Assembly: GCA_026315105.1 (NCBI GenBank)
Contig: CM048744.1
Coordinates: 902,205,094 to 902,269,093, forward strand
Direction: 5' to 3'
Length of the DNA stretch: 64,000 nt
Origin: Locusta migratoria
Lineage: Eukaryota > Arthropoda > Insecta > Orthoptera > Acrididae
Shown here: piece by piece, positions 36,802 to 47,823 of the stretch
Layout of the letters: the number at the start of each line of letters is the position of its first letter
Position numbering within the stretch: the first letter of the stretch is position 1
Notes under the pieces: generated by a model
What the model was told of the DNA's origin: nothing
Database searches by the model: none
What the model saw: only the letters and a program-made list of their open reading frames with translations
Made by a program: the position numbers and the translations under genes

Positions 36802-37507
36802 CCTATACTGCATTGTGGTGGGCCGGCCGGTTTCGCAGGACGACATGACTGCCAGTTACCTGCGGTTTCTGGTGTCAGCTCGCAAAATGCGTTACCTGTT
36901 TAGGGCGACCGGCGCCTGTCTGGCGCTGCGGTGTTTCTTTGGCTGTGCGAGCAGGAGAGGAAAAAACGTTTGATGGGTGCCGGACACCCTGCTTTCTGTC
37001 CGTCCCTAAACTGTCTGTAGCAGGCAGCATAGTTAACGATTTAACAAATGGCAGGACACTTAAAGTTCGCGAGTCTGCGAAGTGAAATCTCTCTGGCACA
37101 GCAGGACAGTGCCGCCAGCAGTAGGAAAAGTAGGTGCCGAGATGCCGACTAGTGATAATTCGCAAAGAATTTCCTAGTACTGCATGGGCGTACGTGACTA
37201 GGCTTGAGAAAGCTGTGTGTGTGTTGGGAGGAGGTTAAAGAGCCGTTGGCGGCAAACTCCGCGATTGTCTGTCATTGCTCCTTTTTCTCATTTTTGTTGT
37301 ATGCAATTCCCGGCCATGCATTCTGATTGGGAAGGCCATTAGCAGGTCGATGAGATTGGCTCTCTGACGAGTAAGGCGTGGCCGCATGCTCTGGTGGATC
37401 TGGGCTGTGGAGAGGAGTGCGAGTGTTTGGTGAACGGAGTCTCGGTGAGGCTCTGCCGCCGAGATCGGTAGCCTCCGCTCTTGCCCGCATGATATCATTG
37501 TCAAGTT
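36802..37507. other. GC-richer unassigned stretch
   Basis: The overlapping short frames on both strands do not resemble known proteins. It may contain older repeats. I see nothing that I can name. Confidence 0.35.
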
Positions 37508-37652
37508 GGACACCACAGTCGTAGAGCGCTTGCCCGCGAAAGGCAAAGGTCCCAGATCAGAGTCCCGGTTCCGGCACACAATTTTAATCTGCCAGGAAGT
37601 TTCATATCAGCGCACACTCAGCGGCAGGGTGAAAGGATCATCATTCTGTCCC
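37508..37652 (+). mobile_element. tRNA-like repeat (SINE family four)
   Basis: GTAGAGCGCTTGCCCGCG followed by AAAGGCAAAGGTCCC, a mutated box B, and CCGGCACACAATTTTAATC with TGCCAGGAAGTTTCA is a pattern I know from orthopteran repeats. The T-arm has lost the usual GTTCGA core, so RNA polymerase III activity is doubtful. Confidence 0.65.
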
Positions 37653-37869
37653 TGTTGTTCTTTGTTGCTGTAATATTGGACGTATGTGCGATACTAGTTA
37701 CATTGACTGTAATCCAGCAATATGCAGGTTTCTTATTTTAAGGGCCTGACCGTCGAAACTGGTTACTAAATAAATATATTGAACACAACCGATGGTATTA
37801 TTTTTCGTTACAAGATATACAGCTGAAACCCCTGGTCAGTAATTGCGATGGATAAAGTCAAAATGGGTT

Positions 37870-38240
37870 GCAGTTGTGTCACGTTGAACGATTCTCTTCA
37901 GTAGTCTTTGGTTTCGTTCTTGCAGGACCTTTCTCCGGCGCAGCGGAGATCTCAAGTTTTACCGGATTCCCGATATTCTTGGTACAGTCGTGAAATATTC
38001 ATACAGGAAAATTCCCACCTCATCGCTAGCTCGGAGATGTTGTGTACCATCTCTCGTGTGCCAACTGTGATACCACGTTCAAACTGACTTGTACTAACCT
38101 GACATTGTATCAGCATTAATGGATCTATCGCTTGCTCCAGACACCTGTTATATTGGCTTTTCCCTCCGCAGTGCCCTCCTCTGAGTGTTTGCATATATAT
38201 GTGTTTGCTTGCGTATACCTACACCAGTTTCTTACGTTTT
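37870..38240 (+). repeat. Dispersed repeat, uninterrupted copy
   Basis: GTGTCACGTTGAACGATT, a GTTCTTGCAGGA block, TTTTACCGGATTCCCGATAT and CCATCTCTCGTG follow in order. The same order occurs at 61,400-62,820, where it is interrupted by the 344-bp triplication and a palindromic insert. Comparing the two copies shows what was inserted. No protein is recognised; it may be part of a DNA transposon. Confidence 0.6.
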
Positions 38241-38839
38241 TCAGTATATAAATGGGAATAACTGGTTTCACGACTGTAAATAAAGATAACGCTGAGTCAG
38301 CATGCATACATCCTAAGCTTCTATATGAAGTGTCATTCTGAACGGCATTAGAAATGCCTTACAGAATGGCATTATGCAATGTGTCATGTTAAACGATATG
38401 TTATATTACGATCATGGGGCACATTATGATATCATAATGACATGTGACACATCACAACACAGTGTCATTACATGGCACGTAACACAGCATGGCATAGCAC
38501 GATTTAAATGTCACATGTTACATAATACTTTACTTGATAGAAAAAGGTTTGATGTGCAAGACTTTACATGTAGCATTCCATGTGGCAAATCTTGCATCCA
38601 GTGCAACATATGTGCCTGATATAGTGTGTTACAGAGCAAGACATTTTGTGATAGGACATTCATGGAGCTTCATATGTAGTATTACGTTAGATATAATGAA
38701 CGAATGACATGATATGGTGCAATTTTTGATACGAGTATAGTTTCAGATGAGACATCGATAATAAAGCTGGCAGCAAAAAACAGCACGAATTGGTCAATAT
38801 TTTTGAGCTAAGTACTTTTCAAGCTTTTACAAATTATTG
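38241..38839. other. AT-rich stretch with many ACAT/ATGT words
   Basis: Short self-complementary words (CACATGT, CATTATG, GTGTCAT) are very frequent between 38,370 and 38,560, including a perfect 18-bp palindrome at 38,422-38,439. The 81-codon frame at 38,374-38,619 has the composition of this simple sequence and no domain. Confidence 0.45.
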
Positions 38840-39045
38840 ATGGAGGAGAAGGAAGAAGGATTAGGGAGGAAAGGATTGACAGTGGCTGCATTAGGGCATT
38901 GAAATGAAGCAATGGCGACAAGTGAAAATGTCCGGGTCGGAAATCGAACCCGGGTCTTTCGGTTCGGGCCAGCGGTCGTCTTGACGACTTTCCTTCCCGT
39001 GCTCACTAGCCACCCGTCCCAAACTTCCACAAGTCGCACGCTATA
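38840..39045 (-). mobile_element. Possible tRNA-derived SINE
   Basis: On the minus strand, GACCCGGGTTCGATTTCC is a good box B, followed by CCGACCCGGACATTTTCAC. The part upstream resembles a degenerate tRNA head. The remainder runs into a pyrimidine-rich tail near 38,850. The family is not certain. Confidence 0.45.
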
Positions 39046-39130
39046 GTTGCATCGTCCCTAACGTCCATGCCCCCGCGAGGTCGAACGTATGACCGCATCT
39101 GCGGTGAAGTAATTGAAGTTAATGCCGTCT

Positions 39131-39195
39131 ATTATATTGATGTGGGGTGTCTCTTCTTTCGATCTCCGAAAGTACAGACACCACACCAATATAAT
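39131..39195. repeat. Inverted repeat (hairpin)
   Basis: Left arm 39,131-39,152 and right arm 39,176-39,195 pair through GGTGTCT/AGACACC and the outer ATTATATTG/CAATATAAT. The 23-base loop itself contains CTTTCG/CGAAAG. It is probably the remains of a small foldback element. Confidence 0.75.
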
Positions 39196-40425
39196 AACAT
39201 TTCAAGCTGCCAGACAATTCTTCTCTTTTACTTCTTTGGGTCTAGCCTGGTCTTATTCCCGTATTGCTGTGCTGTAAAAGCAGTGTTTTTCGTTCTGCTT
39301 CCCAAATTTTATCCTACCATTAATAGACTTTATAGACAACAATGTTTGAGGATCAGATCTTCATAATATCTTCACAAAAAACTAAATAAATGCCATATTC
39401 AAAATTATTATATTGTTGTTTATCGAAACTATACTGAAATTTACTTATAAACAGCGAACGGTAGTCAACTGGTAAATGGCTTTCCTCTTTGAACTGTACC
39501 ATTATATGGACGCCCAGCGCAACTCAATATGTACTATATTTGGCTTTAAAGTATTATATCTCGAAAACGGGTAATTATTTATGGGTAGATAAATTTCGCT
39601 TTGATTATATATCTTTACGTTTAACGATTCGCAAGTTTAAGTGTCGAAATAACGTGTTTCAGAAGCATCTCAGAAAAACGGAGCTTGGATGTAAAACCCG
39701 AATGGTGCTTATAAAAATTGTGCCATCAACTGAACATTAATTACCACGATTCATGTCTTTTGCAAAAGGAATAATGCATCCACACATCCTCCCTGGGCGC
39801 TATCTACAGTTTGGCGATTAACTTTTGCTTCTGACTAAAAGTAAATGTTCTAACTTCTATAGAAATGGGCGCTGGTCCGGACTAAACCGAACACTTACAA
39901 CCTCATGTTTACAATGGAAACAGGGACGGAGCAAAAAAGAGCCCCGATAACAGAGATTCTTGGTGCGGCGTTTTCAAACACATTTATTCCACGCTGCTGC
40001 CCTGTGACGATAACAGAAACGTATGGGATACACGTGAGGACACGACGCAAATGCAAACTAGATAGCACAAGGTCGACACGTATCTTTCCAACCGCTGACC
40101 AATGCAAGTTTGTCTGCTTCTATAAGATTTCTTTTTATTGTATTAATTCATTTTCGAAAACGCTGCCTCAGCGCGCGTTATTCCTCACTGGTGTGAATGG
40201 CTGTAAATTTAATGCCAGGTGTCTAAACAAACGATTCGAAATTGGTCTCCAGATTTCCATCATTATGCATAAATTTAGTTCGCTTAATTTAAAAAAATTC
40301 TGTTTACTACACAAATATTTTTTCAGTCTTTGACCTTCCCGATCCAGGCCCCTATATGTCCCTAGATATGCAGGTCACGCAAAACATCTTTTAATAGTTG
40401 ACATCCTCCGGTATGCCATTTTCAA
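39196..40425. other. Long stretch without recognisable features
   Basis: The largest frame (39,905-40,333) matches no family I know and is overlapped by a frame on the other strand. Sequence is AT-rich with scattered GC-rich patches. Confidence 0.4.
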
Positions 40426-41560
40426 ATCTTTTACATCTACACCCATAACACCCCATGGAGTGTGGCGGAGGGTACATTGCCTACCATTGTCACTTTCTCC
40501 TATTCCGGTCAGATACGGTTCACGGGAAAACTGTTTGTATTTCTCCGTAGGGGCTCCAATCTATCTCATTTTCGTGCTCACTTCGGGAGCTACACATAGG
40601 AGGTAGCAATGTGTTGACCGACTGTTCAAATCAATATTTGCTCTCGGAACTTTGACAGAACCCGTATCGCGATTCAGAACGCCTCTATCGCAGAGTCTGC
40701 CACTGGAATTTCCAGATCATCTCTGTGACGCTTTCACGCCTACTAAATGAGCCCCTAATGAAGCGTGCTGCTCTCCGTTAGATCTTTTATATATGTTTTC
40801 TACTATTAAGCCTACCTGGTACGATTCTCACACTAATGAGCAATACTCAAGCGCTGGCCAAACAAGTGTTTTGTAACCTATTTCTTTTGTTGACGGACCA
40901 CTTTCTGAGAATTCTTCCGATGAATCTGAGTCTGGAAGCCGCCTTACGTACAGTTGATTTTATATGGTCTTGCATTTCAAATCGACACTCACTTTTACTC
41001 TCAGATATTTTGAAAGTAACTGCTTCCAGTTTTTGTCCTACGGTTGCGTACTTATATAATAAAGGATTTTCCAAAACGCAGCACTTTACACTTGTTTATA
41101 TTGACAATTGCCATTTACTACACCATGCGTCAATACGCTGCAGATCGTCGTTCATTTCGCTACCCTTCCAAATGTTCAAATATTTGTTAAGCTTAAGGGA
41201 CTTAACTACCGTGTCATCAGTCCCTAAACGTATAAACTACTTATGTATTATGTTATACTAATGACGACACAAACATCCGTGTCCGAAGGGGGATACGAAC
41301 ACCCAACGGGGAACGGCCTCGCGCATCGTAGCTATAGCGCCTCAATGCGCTCGGCTGCTCCGCCGAGGTTCGCTATCCTTTTCCAGTGTTGCAACTTTTC
41401 GAGAAAATGCAGCATCATCCGCAAATGGTCTTACTAAATTTCCGAAGTTATCTACAATTTATATTTATTGTGCAAAGCAACGGTCCTATAACACTACCCT
41501 GTAGCACGCCTAAGATTAATTTAACGTCTGAAGACAACACTATCTATCATTCTGGGCCTA
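40426..41560 (-). mobile_element. LINE relic (Jockey/CR1-like), split by a SINE
   Basis: The 3' end lies near 40,430 (ACATCTACACC in plus orientation). Minus-strand coding traces follow: RLRFIGRILRK near 40,930, a GCGGATGATGC segment at about 41,405 corresponding to the ADD of the reverse-transcriptase catalytic motif, and VLQGSVIGPL near 41,500. Stops interrupt all frames. The SINE at 41,170-41,368 divides it. The LINE is related to, but distinct from, the copies at 42,268 and 45,187. Confidence 0.75.
41170..41368 (-). mobile_element. SINE inserted in a LINE
   Basis: Flanking repeats TTCGCTACCCTTCC (41,156-41,169) and TTCGCTATCCTTTTCC (41,369-41,384) are a diverged target duplication. The minus-strand copy has the shared 3' module (CCCTTAAGCTTAACAAATA) and a tRNA-like head with a mutated box B (GGTGTTCGTATCC). 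Mismatches between the duplications suggest an old insertion. Confidence 0.9.
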
Positions 41561-41659
41561 TGACCCGTACCTACATAAAAGTCTCTGCAGCACCACCTGT
41601 GCCATTATTAGGCTTGTATCAGACATAATACACGAGGAGATTTCAAAAAGTAAGAAACA

Positions 41660-42267
41660 TATCCCACCCTTTTGAACCACAGACATTGCCGAGGTGGGGT
41701 GGCTTGCGTGCCTCAAAACGATACAAATAGCCGTACCGTACGTGCAACCACAGCGGAGGGGTATCTGTGGAGAGGCCAGACAAACGTGTGGTCCCTTAAG
41801 AGGGGCAGATGCCTTTTCAGTACTTACAGGGGCAATAGTCTGGCCTTGTAACATCAGCTAACATGGTCTTGCCAAATAGCGCAAATGGTTCAAAGTAAGG
41901 GGAAACTACCGCCGTTGCTCCCGAGGACTTGCAGCTCTACTGTACGAATATACAATCATTGTATCCCCTCACGTAAAAAAGTCCCCCATTCGGATCTCCG
42001 GGCGGGGACTACTCAGGAGAATGTCGTCAACAGAAAAACAAAACAGGCATTCTACGAATCGGAGCGTGGAATGTTGTATCCCTTAATCGAGTACGTAAGT
42101 TAGAAAATTTCAAAAGAGAAATGGGTAGGTTAAAGTTAGATGTGGTGGGGATGAATGAAGTACGGTGGCAGGATGAACAGAATTAGTGCTTACGTGAGAA
42201 CAGTGTTATTAACACAAAATCGGTTGTTGGCAACGCTGGTCTCATAGTGAATAAGGAAAAAGGAATC
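41660..42267 (+). mobile_element. RTE-like LINE, 5' part
   Basis: The stretch TTGCCGAGGTGGGGTGGC through GATCTCCGGGCGGGGAC is a 5' region I recognise from memory of orthopteran LINEs. From 42,040 the plus strand encodes, with frame changes, an endonuclease start (RIGAWNVV) and LKLDVVGMNEVRWQDEQ. These are typical of the apurinic-type endonuclease domain that nicks target DNA. The element is interrupted at 42,267 by another LINE and resumes at 43,244. Confidence 0.75.
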
Positions 42268-43243
42268 AACATCTACATGGGATACTCTGCAAATCGCATT
42301 TAAGTGGCTGGCAGAGGTCCTCCGTCAAACCCACCTGATAAGGATCCCACACTGGGCTGCAATTCTCCAAAAATGGACGGACAAGCGCAGTGTATGCTGT
42401 TTCTTTAGTAGTTCTGTTGCATCTTTTAAGGGTTCTGCCAATAAAACGCAGTCTCTGATTCGCCTTTCCCACGATATTATCTACGTGATCTTTCCAGTTT
42501 AGGTCTGAAGTAATAGTAATTCCTAGGTATTTTGTGGAGTTTACGGCCTTCACATTTGATTGATTTATGTTGTAAACAAAGTTTAACGGATTTCTTTTCG
42601 TACTCATGTGGACGACTTCACACTTCTCATTATTTAGAGTCAATTGCCAATTTTTACACCATACTGATATCTTATTCAGATCGTTCTGCAGTTGGTTTTG
42701 ATCTTCAGATGATTTTACTAGACGGAAACAACCTAAGAGATCTACTTAGATTTTTCCCTAAATCGTTTATGTAAATAAGGAATAGCAGAGGACCAATGAC
42801 ACTACCCTGTGGAACGCCCGATATCACCTCTGTTTTAGTCGATGCCTTACCATCGATTTCTACGAACTGTGTCCTCTCTGACAAGAAATCCCCTATCCAA
42901 TCGCAAATTTGGGGCGATATACCATAACCACGCAATTTGATTAAAAGCCGTTTGTGAGGTACGGTGTCAAAAGCTTTCTGGAAATCAAGAAATACGGAAT
43001 CGATTTGCGAACCTTTGTCGATAGCACCCATCACTTCGTGTAAATAAAGAGCTAGTTGTGTTTCGCATGAACGATATTTTTTAAATCTGTGATGACCTTG
43101 GGTCAATAGATCGTTCTTTTCGAGATAATTCATAATATTTGAATACAGGATATGTTCTAAAACCCTGCTGCAAATTGACGTCAATGAAATAGGCCTGTAG
43201 TTTAGTGGGTTACTGCTACTGCCTTTCTTGAATATAGGTGTGA
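42268..43243 (-). pseudogene. Jockey/CR1-like LINE with reverse-transcriptase lesion
   Basis: The minus strand encodes part of a reverse transcriptase: FLDFQKAFDTVPHKRLL and VPQGSVIGPLLFL in the frame 43,184-42,705, and TLNNEKCEVVHMSTKRN with NQRLRFIGRTLKR in 42,643-42,266. Between them, around 42,715-42,725, about 20 bp present in the related copy at 45,980 are missing. These code for the ADD of the catalytic motif, and the loss shifts the frame. A second deletion near 42,311 joins the 3' tail directly to the C-terminal coding part, removing about 330 bp found in the 45,187 copy. The element is 5' truncated near 43,243 and sits inside the RTE-like LINE. Confidence 0.88.
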
Positions 43244-43312
43244 CCTGTGCGGGTAAGTTACTATAATCAGCATATTGAAAGTATTATTATAGCAAAAATG
43301 GACACTGCTAGG
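43244..43312 (+). mobile_element. RTE-like LINE, resumed fragment
   Basis: GCGGGTAAGTTACTATAATC and GTATTATTATAGCAAAAATG fit the endonuclease region that should follow 42,267, so the intervening LINE is an insertion. It ends where unrelated sequence starts near GGATAGGCCGCGCG. Confidence 0.65.
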
Positions 43313-43623
43313 ATAGGCCGCGCGACCGCGGTGATCGCTATGTTTTCCATACTTAAACTAAGGACCACAAACAGTTATGTTCGGAGGATAACTCGGACCT
43401 GCGACGCGAAGCAACCACACGCTGTGCATCTAGGCGCCTAACAGCGCTCGCAAATAGTGCTCAGTCCGACAGTCTAATAAGCAGGAGACCCGCGTTCGAA
43501 ATCAGGCTGGAAAGTGTCCACTGGCAGCTAATGTCGTAAATTCCTTTCTGTGCTTATCATTTTTCAACATAATGAAGAAGTGCCTACATAACGATCTGAC
43601 CGTCATACCAATCGTTCAGTTCC
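43313..43623. other. Unassigned stretch
   Basis: A tRNA-like fragment may exist around 43,450-43,510 (GACCCGCGTTCGAAATC), but the head is not recognisable. Nothing else is visible. Confidence 0.35.
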
Positions 43624-44499
43624 TCTTGACACAAGCAACAAGGAGACTGAAAGAAGTAAACATTCCATAGGTGTGCTGCTATAGGTATCCATCAGGGGGC
43701 AGTGGCGTTACAAAGATACAGCATGGGTACATTTCCACTACCAGAGAACGCCTTAGCTTGGAATTGCGATACCTTTTTTTCTGATTATATAAAAGGTGTA
43801 ATAATTATTTAACACTTCTCATGTCATGAGTAAACAAGTAAGTGGTTGCAAGAGTAGCTGATTGTCTGCATTGAGCCGGCCGCATTTTCCGAGCCGTCTG
43901 CGGCACGCCAGTCACAGTCTGCACGGCCGCTACGGTCGGGGGTTCGAATCCCCTCTCGGGCATGGATGTTTGTGAGGACTTTTGTATAAGTTAGTTCACA
44001 AGTAGTTTGAAAGTTTAGGGAGTGATGACCCCGCAGTTAAGTCCCTTAAGCCTAACAGACCTTTGAACATTTTTTTGTCTACATTGAGGACAAAGAATAA
44101 AACTTATATATAATATAAAAAAAGAAGCTTATTAGCAAATGACGATGACATAACATTACAATCAACGTGGTTATATAAGCAACATGCCTCATGTCGCATG
44201 ATACATGGGTGGCTCAAAGTCTACATTGAAGGTATAAAACAAAGATCATTAGCAACGAACATACCATGATGTTCAAGTCACTAGGTATTAAGGGGGACGT
44301 GCTTATACCAGTGAGAAACCTTGGTACATGAGTGGCTGGAAGAAAAAGGTATCGCAATTCCAAATGGGACGTCCTCTGGTAGTGGGAAATGTATCCATGT
44401 TTTCTCTTTGTGACGCCACTACCACCTGGTGACTACATATAGCAACACACCTATGGAATGTTTACTGTTTTCATTCTCCTTGTTACTTGTGTCAAGAAC
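43624..44499. mobile_element. Foldback/MITE-like element split by a SINE
   Basis: Inverted arms of about 155 bp at 43,624-43,778 and 44,342-44,499 share TTGACACAAG, GTAAACATTCCATAGGTGTG and TGGAATTGCGATACCTTTTT. They have scattered mismatches and small indels. The central part is AT-rich and non-coding. A SINE occupies 43,875-44,074. Without the SINE the element would be about 660 bp. Confidence 0.8.
43875..44074 (+). mobile_element. SINE inside the foldback element
   Basis: TTGTCTGCATTGA (43,862-43,874) and TTGTCTACATTGA (44,075-44,087) form the target duplication with one mismatch. The head is of the main family, with changes in box A and an intact box B. Confidence 0.92.
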
Positions 44500-45186
44500 A
44501 TACACAATTTTTCAGCATGCAATGCAGTTGAAGATCCACTTTGATGATGCAAGTTTTAATAATGCGCATTTTAGTAGTTTGACAATGTTCTGTTTCTCAT
44601 TTCACATTTACACGAGTAACTCGCTATTTTACGTGAGTCCCACATGTTTTTGTATGTGTTTTGTTAACTTTTATCTTATTTGTTTACAAAATAAGACCAC
44701 AGATTTTAACCATGTTTGGAACTTTTTGCAGTGAAGATAGGAGAACATTGTAACCTTTCTGAAGATGAAGACGTAGCTCATTGAAACAGGTAAAAACCAG
44801 CAAATTAAATTAGCGATCTTGGCTGAAGAAAGTGTACTTTATACGAATATTCGATCGCTCTCCATAGGCGTAATATGCGAGTTAGCTATGAAATTTTAAA
44901 TACTTTATGTTGCGTCTGACTGCCAAGTCATTACATATATTATAGTAATAAAGAAGTATAATATTGATACAGCGGCTATAAATGTTGGTAGGTAACTAAT
45001 TAGATAAAAATTATCACAAGGCCTTGAGTAGGTGGTTCCATGAACAGTAATTAAAATAACCGACTTTATTTCCCATGCGATCTCACAGATTTTTGACATT
45101 GGAAGGAATTGATCCCGAGCCTTGCATTTTCGTACATCTTAAGTTCCTGATTGGAAGTTACAATTAAAATACGCTGCAAGGTCTGT
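44500..45186. other. AT-rich stretch
   Basis: No recognisable repeat or coding domain. The 101-codon frame at 44,429-44,734 overlaps the foldback arm and has a T-rich, hydrophobic composition expected by chance. Confidence 0.4.
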
Positions 45187-46362
45187 TAATAATCTACATC
45201 TACATAGATACTCTGCAAATCACATTTAAGTGCCTGGCAGAGGGTTCATTAACCACTTTCATAACTTTTCTTTACCGTTCCATTCTCTAATAGCACGCGG
45301 GAAGAAAGAACACCTAAATCGTTCCGTTTTCGATCTGATTGCTCTTATTTTATTGGGATGGTCATGTCTCCCTAAGTAGGAGGGTGCTAGCAAAATATTT
45401 TCACATTCAGAAGTAAAAGTCGGTGATTGAAACTTCGCAAACAGTTCACGCCGCAATGAATAACGTCTTTCTTTTAATGATTTCCACCCCAATTCGTGCA
45501 ACATTTCAGTGACGCTTCCTCCCCCGTAACGCGATGAAACAAAACGAGTTGCCCTTCTCTGAACCTTCTCAATATCTTCCATTAGTCCCACCTGATGAGG
45601 GTTCCACAAGGGGCAACAGTACTCCAGGAGAGGACGCACAAGTGTGATGTAGGCAGTCTCTTTGGTGGAGCTGGTGCATCTTCGAAGGGTTCTGCCAATG
45701 AAACGTAACCTTTGATTCGCCTTCCCCACAATATTTTCTGTGTGTTCTCTCCAGTCAAAGTTGTTCGTAATTGTAACTCCTAGGTATTTGGTAGAATTTA
45801 CGACCTTAAGGTTTGACTGATTTATTGCGTAATTGAAGTTCAATGGATTTCTTTTGGTGGTCATGTGTATTACTTCACACTTTTCTTTGTTTAGCGTCAA
45901 TTGCCAATTTTCGCACCAAGTAGAAATTTTGTCTAAATCACTCTGCAGTTGCTTTTGATCCTCTGTTGACTTCACTAACCGATAAACGACAGCATCATCC
46001 GCGAACAGTCTATGGGAGCTATTCAGATTGTCACCTAAATCGTTTATAAACACGAGGAAGAGTAGGGGACCTATTACGCTTCCCTGTGGAACGCCAGATA
46101 TCACTTCTGTTTTACTCGATCTCTTACCGTCAATTACAACGAATTGTGTCCTTTCTGATAGAAAATCGTGAATCCAATCGCACAATTGGGAAGATATTCC
46201 ATAAGCACGCAATTTCATTAGAAGCCGCTTGTGGGGTACAGTATCAAAAGCCTTCCGGAAATCCAGAAATATGGAATCGATTTGAGATCCCTTGTCGATG
46301 GAAATTAACACTTCATGTGAATAAAGGGCAAGCTGTGTTTCGCAAGAGCGATACTTTCCGAA
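45187..46362 (-). mobile_element. 5'-truncated Jockey/CR1-like LINE
   Basis: The 3' end at 45,187 has the short repeat tail CTACATCTACAT (plus orientation), and the 5' end breaks off near 46,362. It contains the longest non-LTR reverse-transcriptase frame of the window. Related copies with the same 3' end lie at 42,268 and 60,637. Confidence 0.92.
45259..46311 (-). pseudogene. Reverse transcriptase fragment, 350 codons open
   Basis: The frame encodes the palm and C-terminal part of a LINE reverse transcriptase. It has FLDFRKAFDTVPHKRLL at residues 15-31 with the first catalytic Asp, GVPQGSVIGPLLF at 73-85, and FADD at 103-106 with the remaining catalytic pair. The usual C-terminal region follows, YLGVTI near 170 and LRFIGRTLRR near 200. 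A Trp-rich end closes with AIREWNGKEKL. The endonuclease and the N-terminal fingers are missing because of 5' truncation, so it cannot mobilise itself, although the catalytic residues are kept and the frame is uninterrupted. The start Met is not the native start. Confidence 0.9.
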
Positions 46363-46794
46363 CCGATTAAAATATTTATGTCACAGAAACAGGTGCCGTA
46401 ATATTGAATCAATTTTTTAAACTCTCTATCAATGCTTGGTTCCCGTCGCAGTCGGTAACTGTGTTTACTGATTATTCATCCTGGTGCGATGGTTCGGAAC
46501 AGTGAGCACTCAGTGGGTCTACGTCACGTGGGTCTGTTTCCTCGCATCGACTGAGAAAGCACCGCACCGGCGAGCAGCGGAATCAAATAAAAGCCGCTGA
46601 TGTGATCAGCTGCCGATGCCGGCTCTAATACCGACCTGGCGGGCAATCCTTTTATGCTGCTGTGCTTCTGGGGAGCACGTCTGATCACTTAGTTTCTGTC
46701 CTTCGTCCTTTATTACTATTACCAGCTCAAGTACCCGGCTTCGCATCGGGTATTAATATAACGTTTTGCGGTAGTTAGAATACAAGGATAATGT
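46363..46794. other. Unassigned stretch, GC-rich middle
   Basis: 46,480-46,680 is GC-rich and looks repeat-derived, but I cannot name it. Confidence 0.35.
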
Positions 46795-47790
46795 TGTTGT
46801 TGTTGTGGACTTCCTTCCGGAGAGTGGTTTGATACAGCTCTCCACAGTGCCCTATACTGAGCAAGTCTCTTCATCTCCACATAAGAACGGCAACCTACAT
46901 CTGTCTGAGTCTGCTTACTGTATCCATCTCTTGGTCTCCTTCTGCGGTTTTTACCCCACACACTTCCCTCCAACGCTAAATTCACAATACCTTGATGTCT
47001 AAGAATGTGCCCTACCAATCTATCCCTTCTTTTGGTCAAGGTATGCCAGAAATTATTTTTCTCGCTAATTCTGTTCAGTACCTCCTCATTAGTTACGCGA
47101 TCCACCCACCTAATCTTCAGCATTCTTCTGTAGCACCATATTTCAAAAGCCTCAATCCTCTTCCTGTCCGCACTGTTTACCGTCCATGTCTCACTCCCAT
47201 ACAAGGCAACACTCCATACAAATGCCTTCAGAAAGGACTTCCTTAGGTTTAAATTAATATTCAATGTTAACAAATATCTCTTTTTCAAGAACGCTTTTCT
47301 ACCCTTTGCCATTCTGCATTTTATATCCTCTGTACTGCGACCGTCATTTGTTATTTTACTGCCCAAGTAACAAAACTCGTCTACCTCCTTTATTGCTTCG
47401 TTACCTAATCTAATTCCTTCAGCATCGCCTGATTTTCTTACACTGCACTCCATTACCCTAGTTTTGCTCTTGTTAATGTTCATCTTATATGCACCTTTCA
47501 GCACACTGTCCATTCCGTTCAATTGCTCTTCCAGGTCCTTTGCTGTATCTGACACAATTACTATATCGTCGGCAAAAAATTCTTCACCATGAACTTAAAT
47601 TCCTTCTCCAAATTTCTCCTTGCTTTCCTTTATAGCTTGCTCAATGTACAACTTGAATAACAATGGAGAAAGGCTACAACCCTGTCTTACTCCCTTTCCA
47701 ACCGCTGCATCCCTTTCATGCCCTTCAACTCTGACAACCGCTGTCTGATTTTTGTACAAGTTGTAAATAACCTTACGCTCTCTTTATTTT
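46795..47790 (-). pseudogene. 3' part of an RTE-like LINE
   Basis: On the minus strand the element ends CCACAACAACAACAAC, a short-repeat tail typical of RTE-type LINEs. The frame 47,555-46,719 starts shortly after a FFADD-type catalytic motif visible near 47,570 in another frame. It continues with FCYLGSKI, KSFLKAFVWSVALYGSETW and FEIWCYRRMLKIRW, then VGHILRHQG and a basic end. Farther 5' (47,600-47,750) LSPLLFKLYIEQ-type sequence is present in other frames. A gap just before the FADD region and several frame changes make it inactive. The reverse transcriptase would copy its own RNA at the nicked target. Confidence 0.85.
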
Positions 47791-47823
47791 CCTCCTGCTT
47801 GCTTCAGAACTTGAAAGAATAAA

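Noticed and set aside
39905..40333. 142-codon plus-strand protein
   Set aside because: No domain recognised, overlapping opposite-strand frame, and no support from context.
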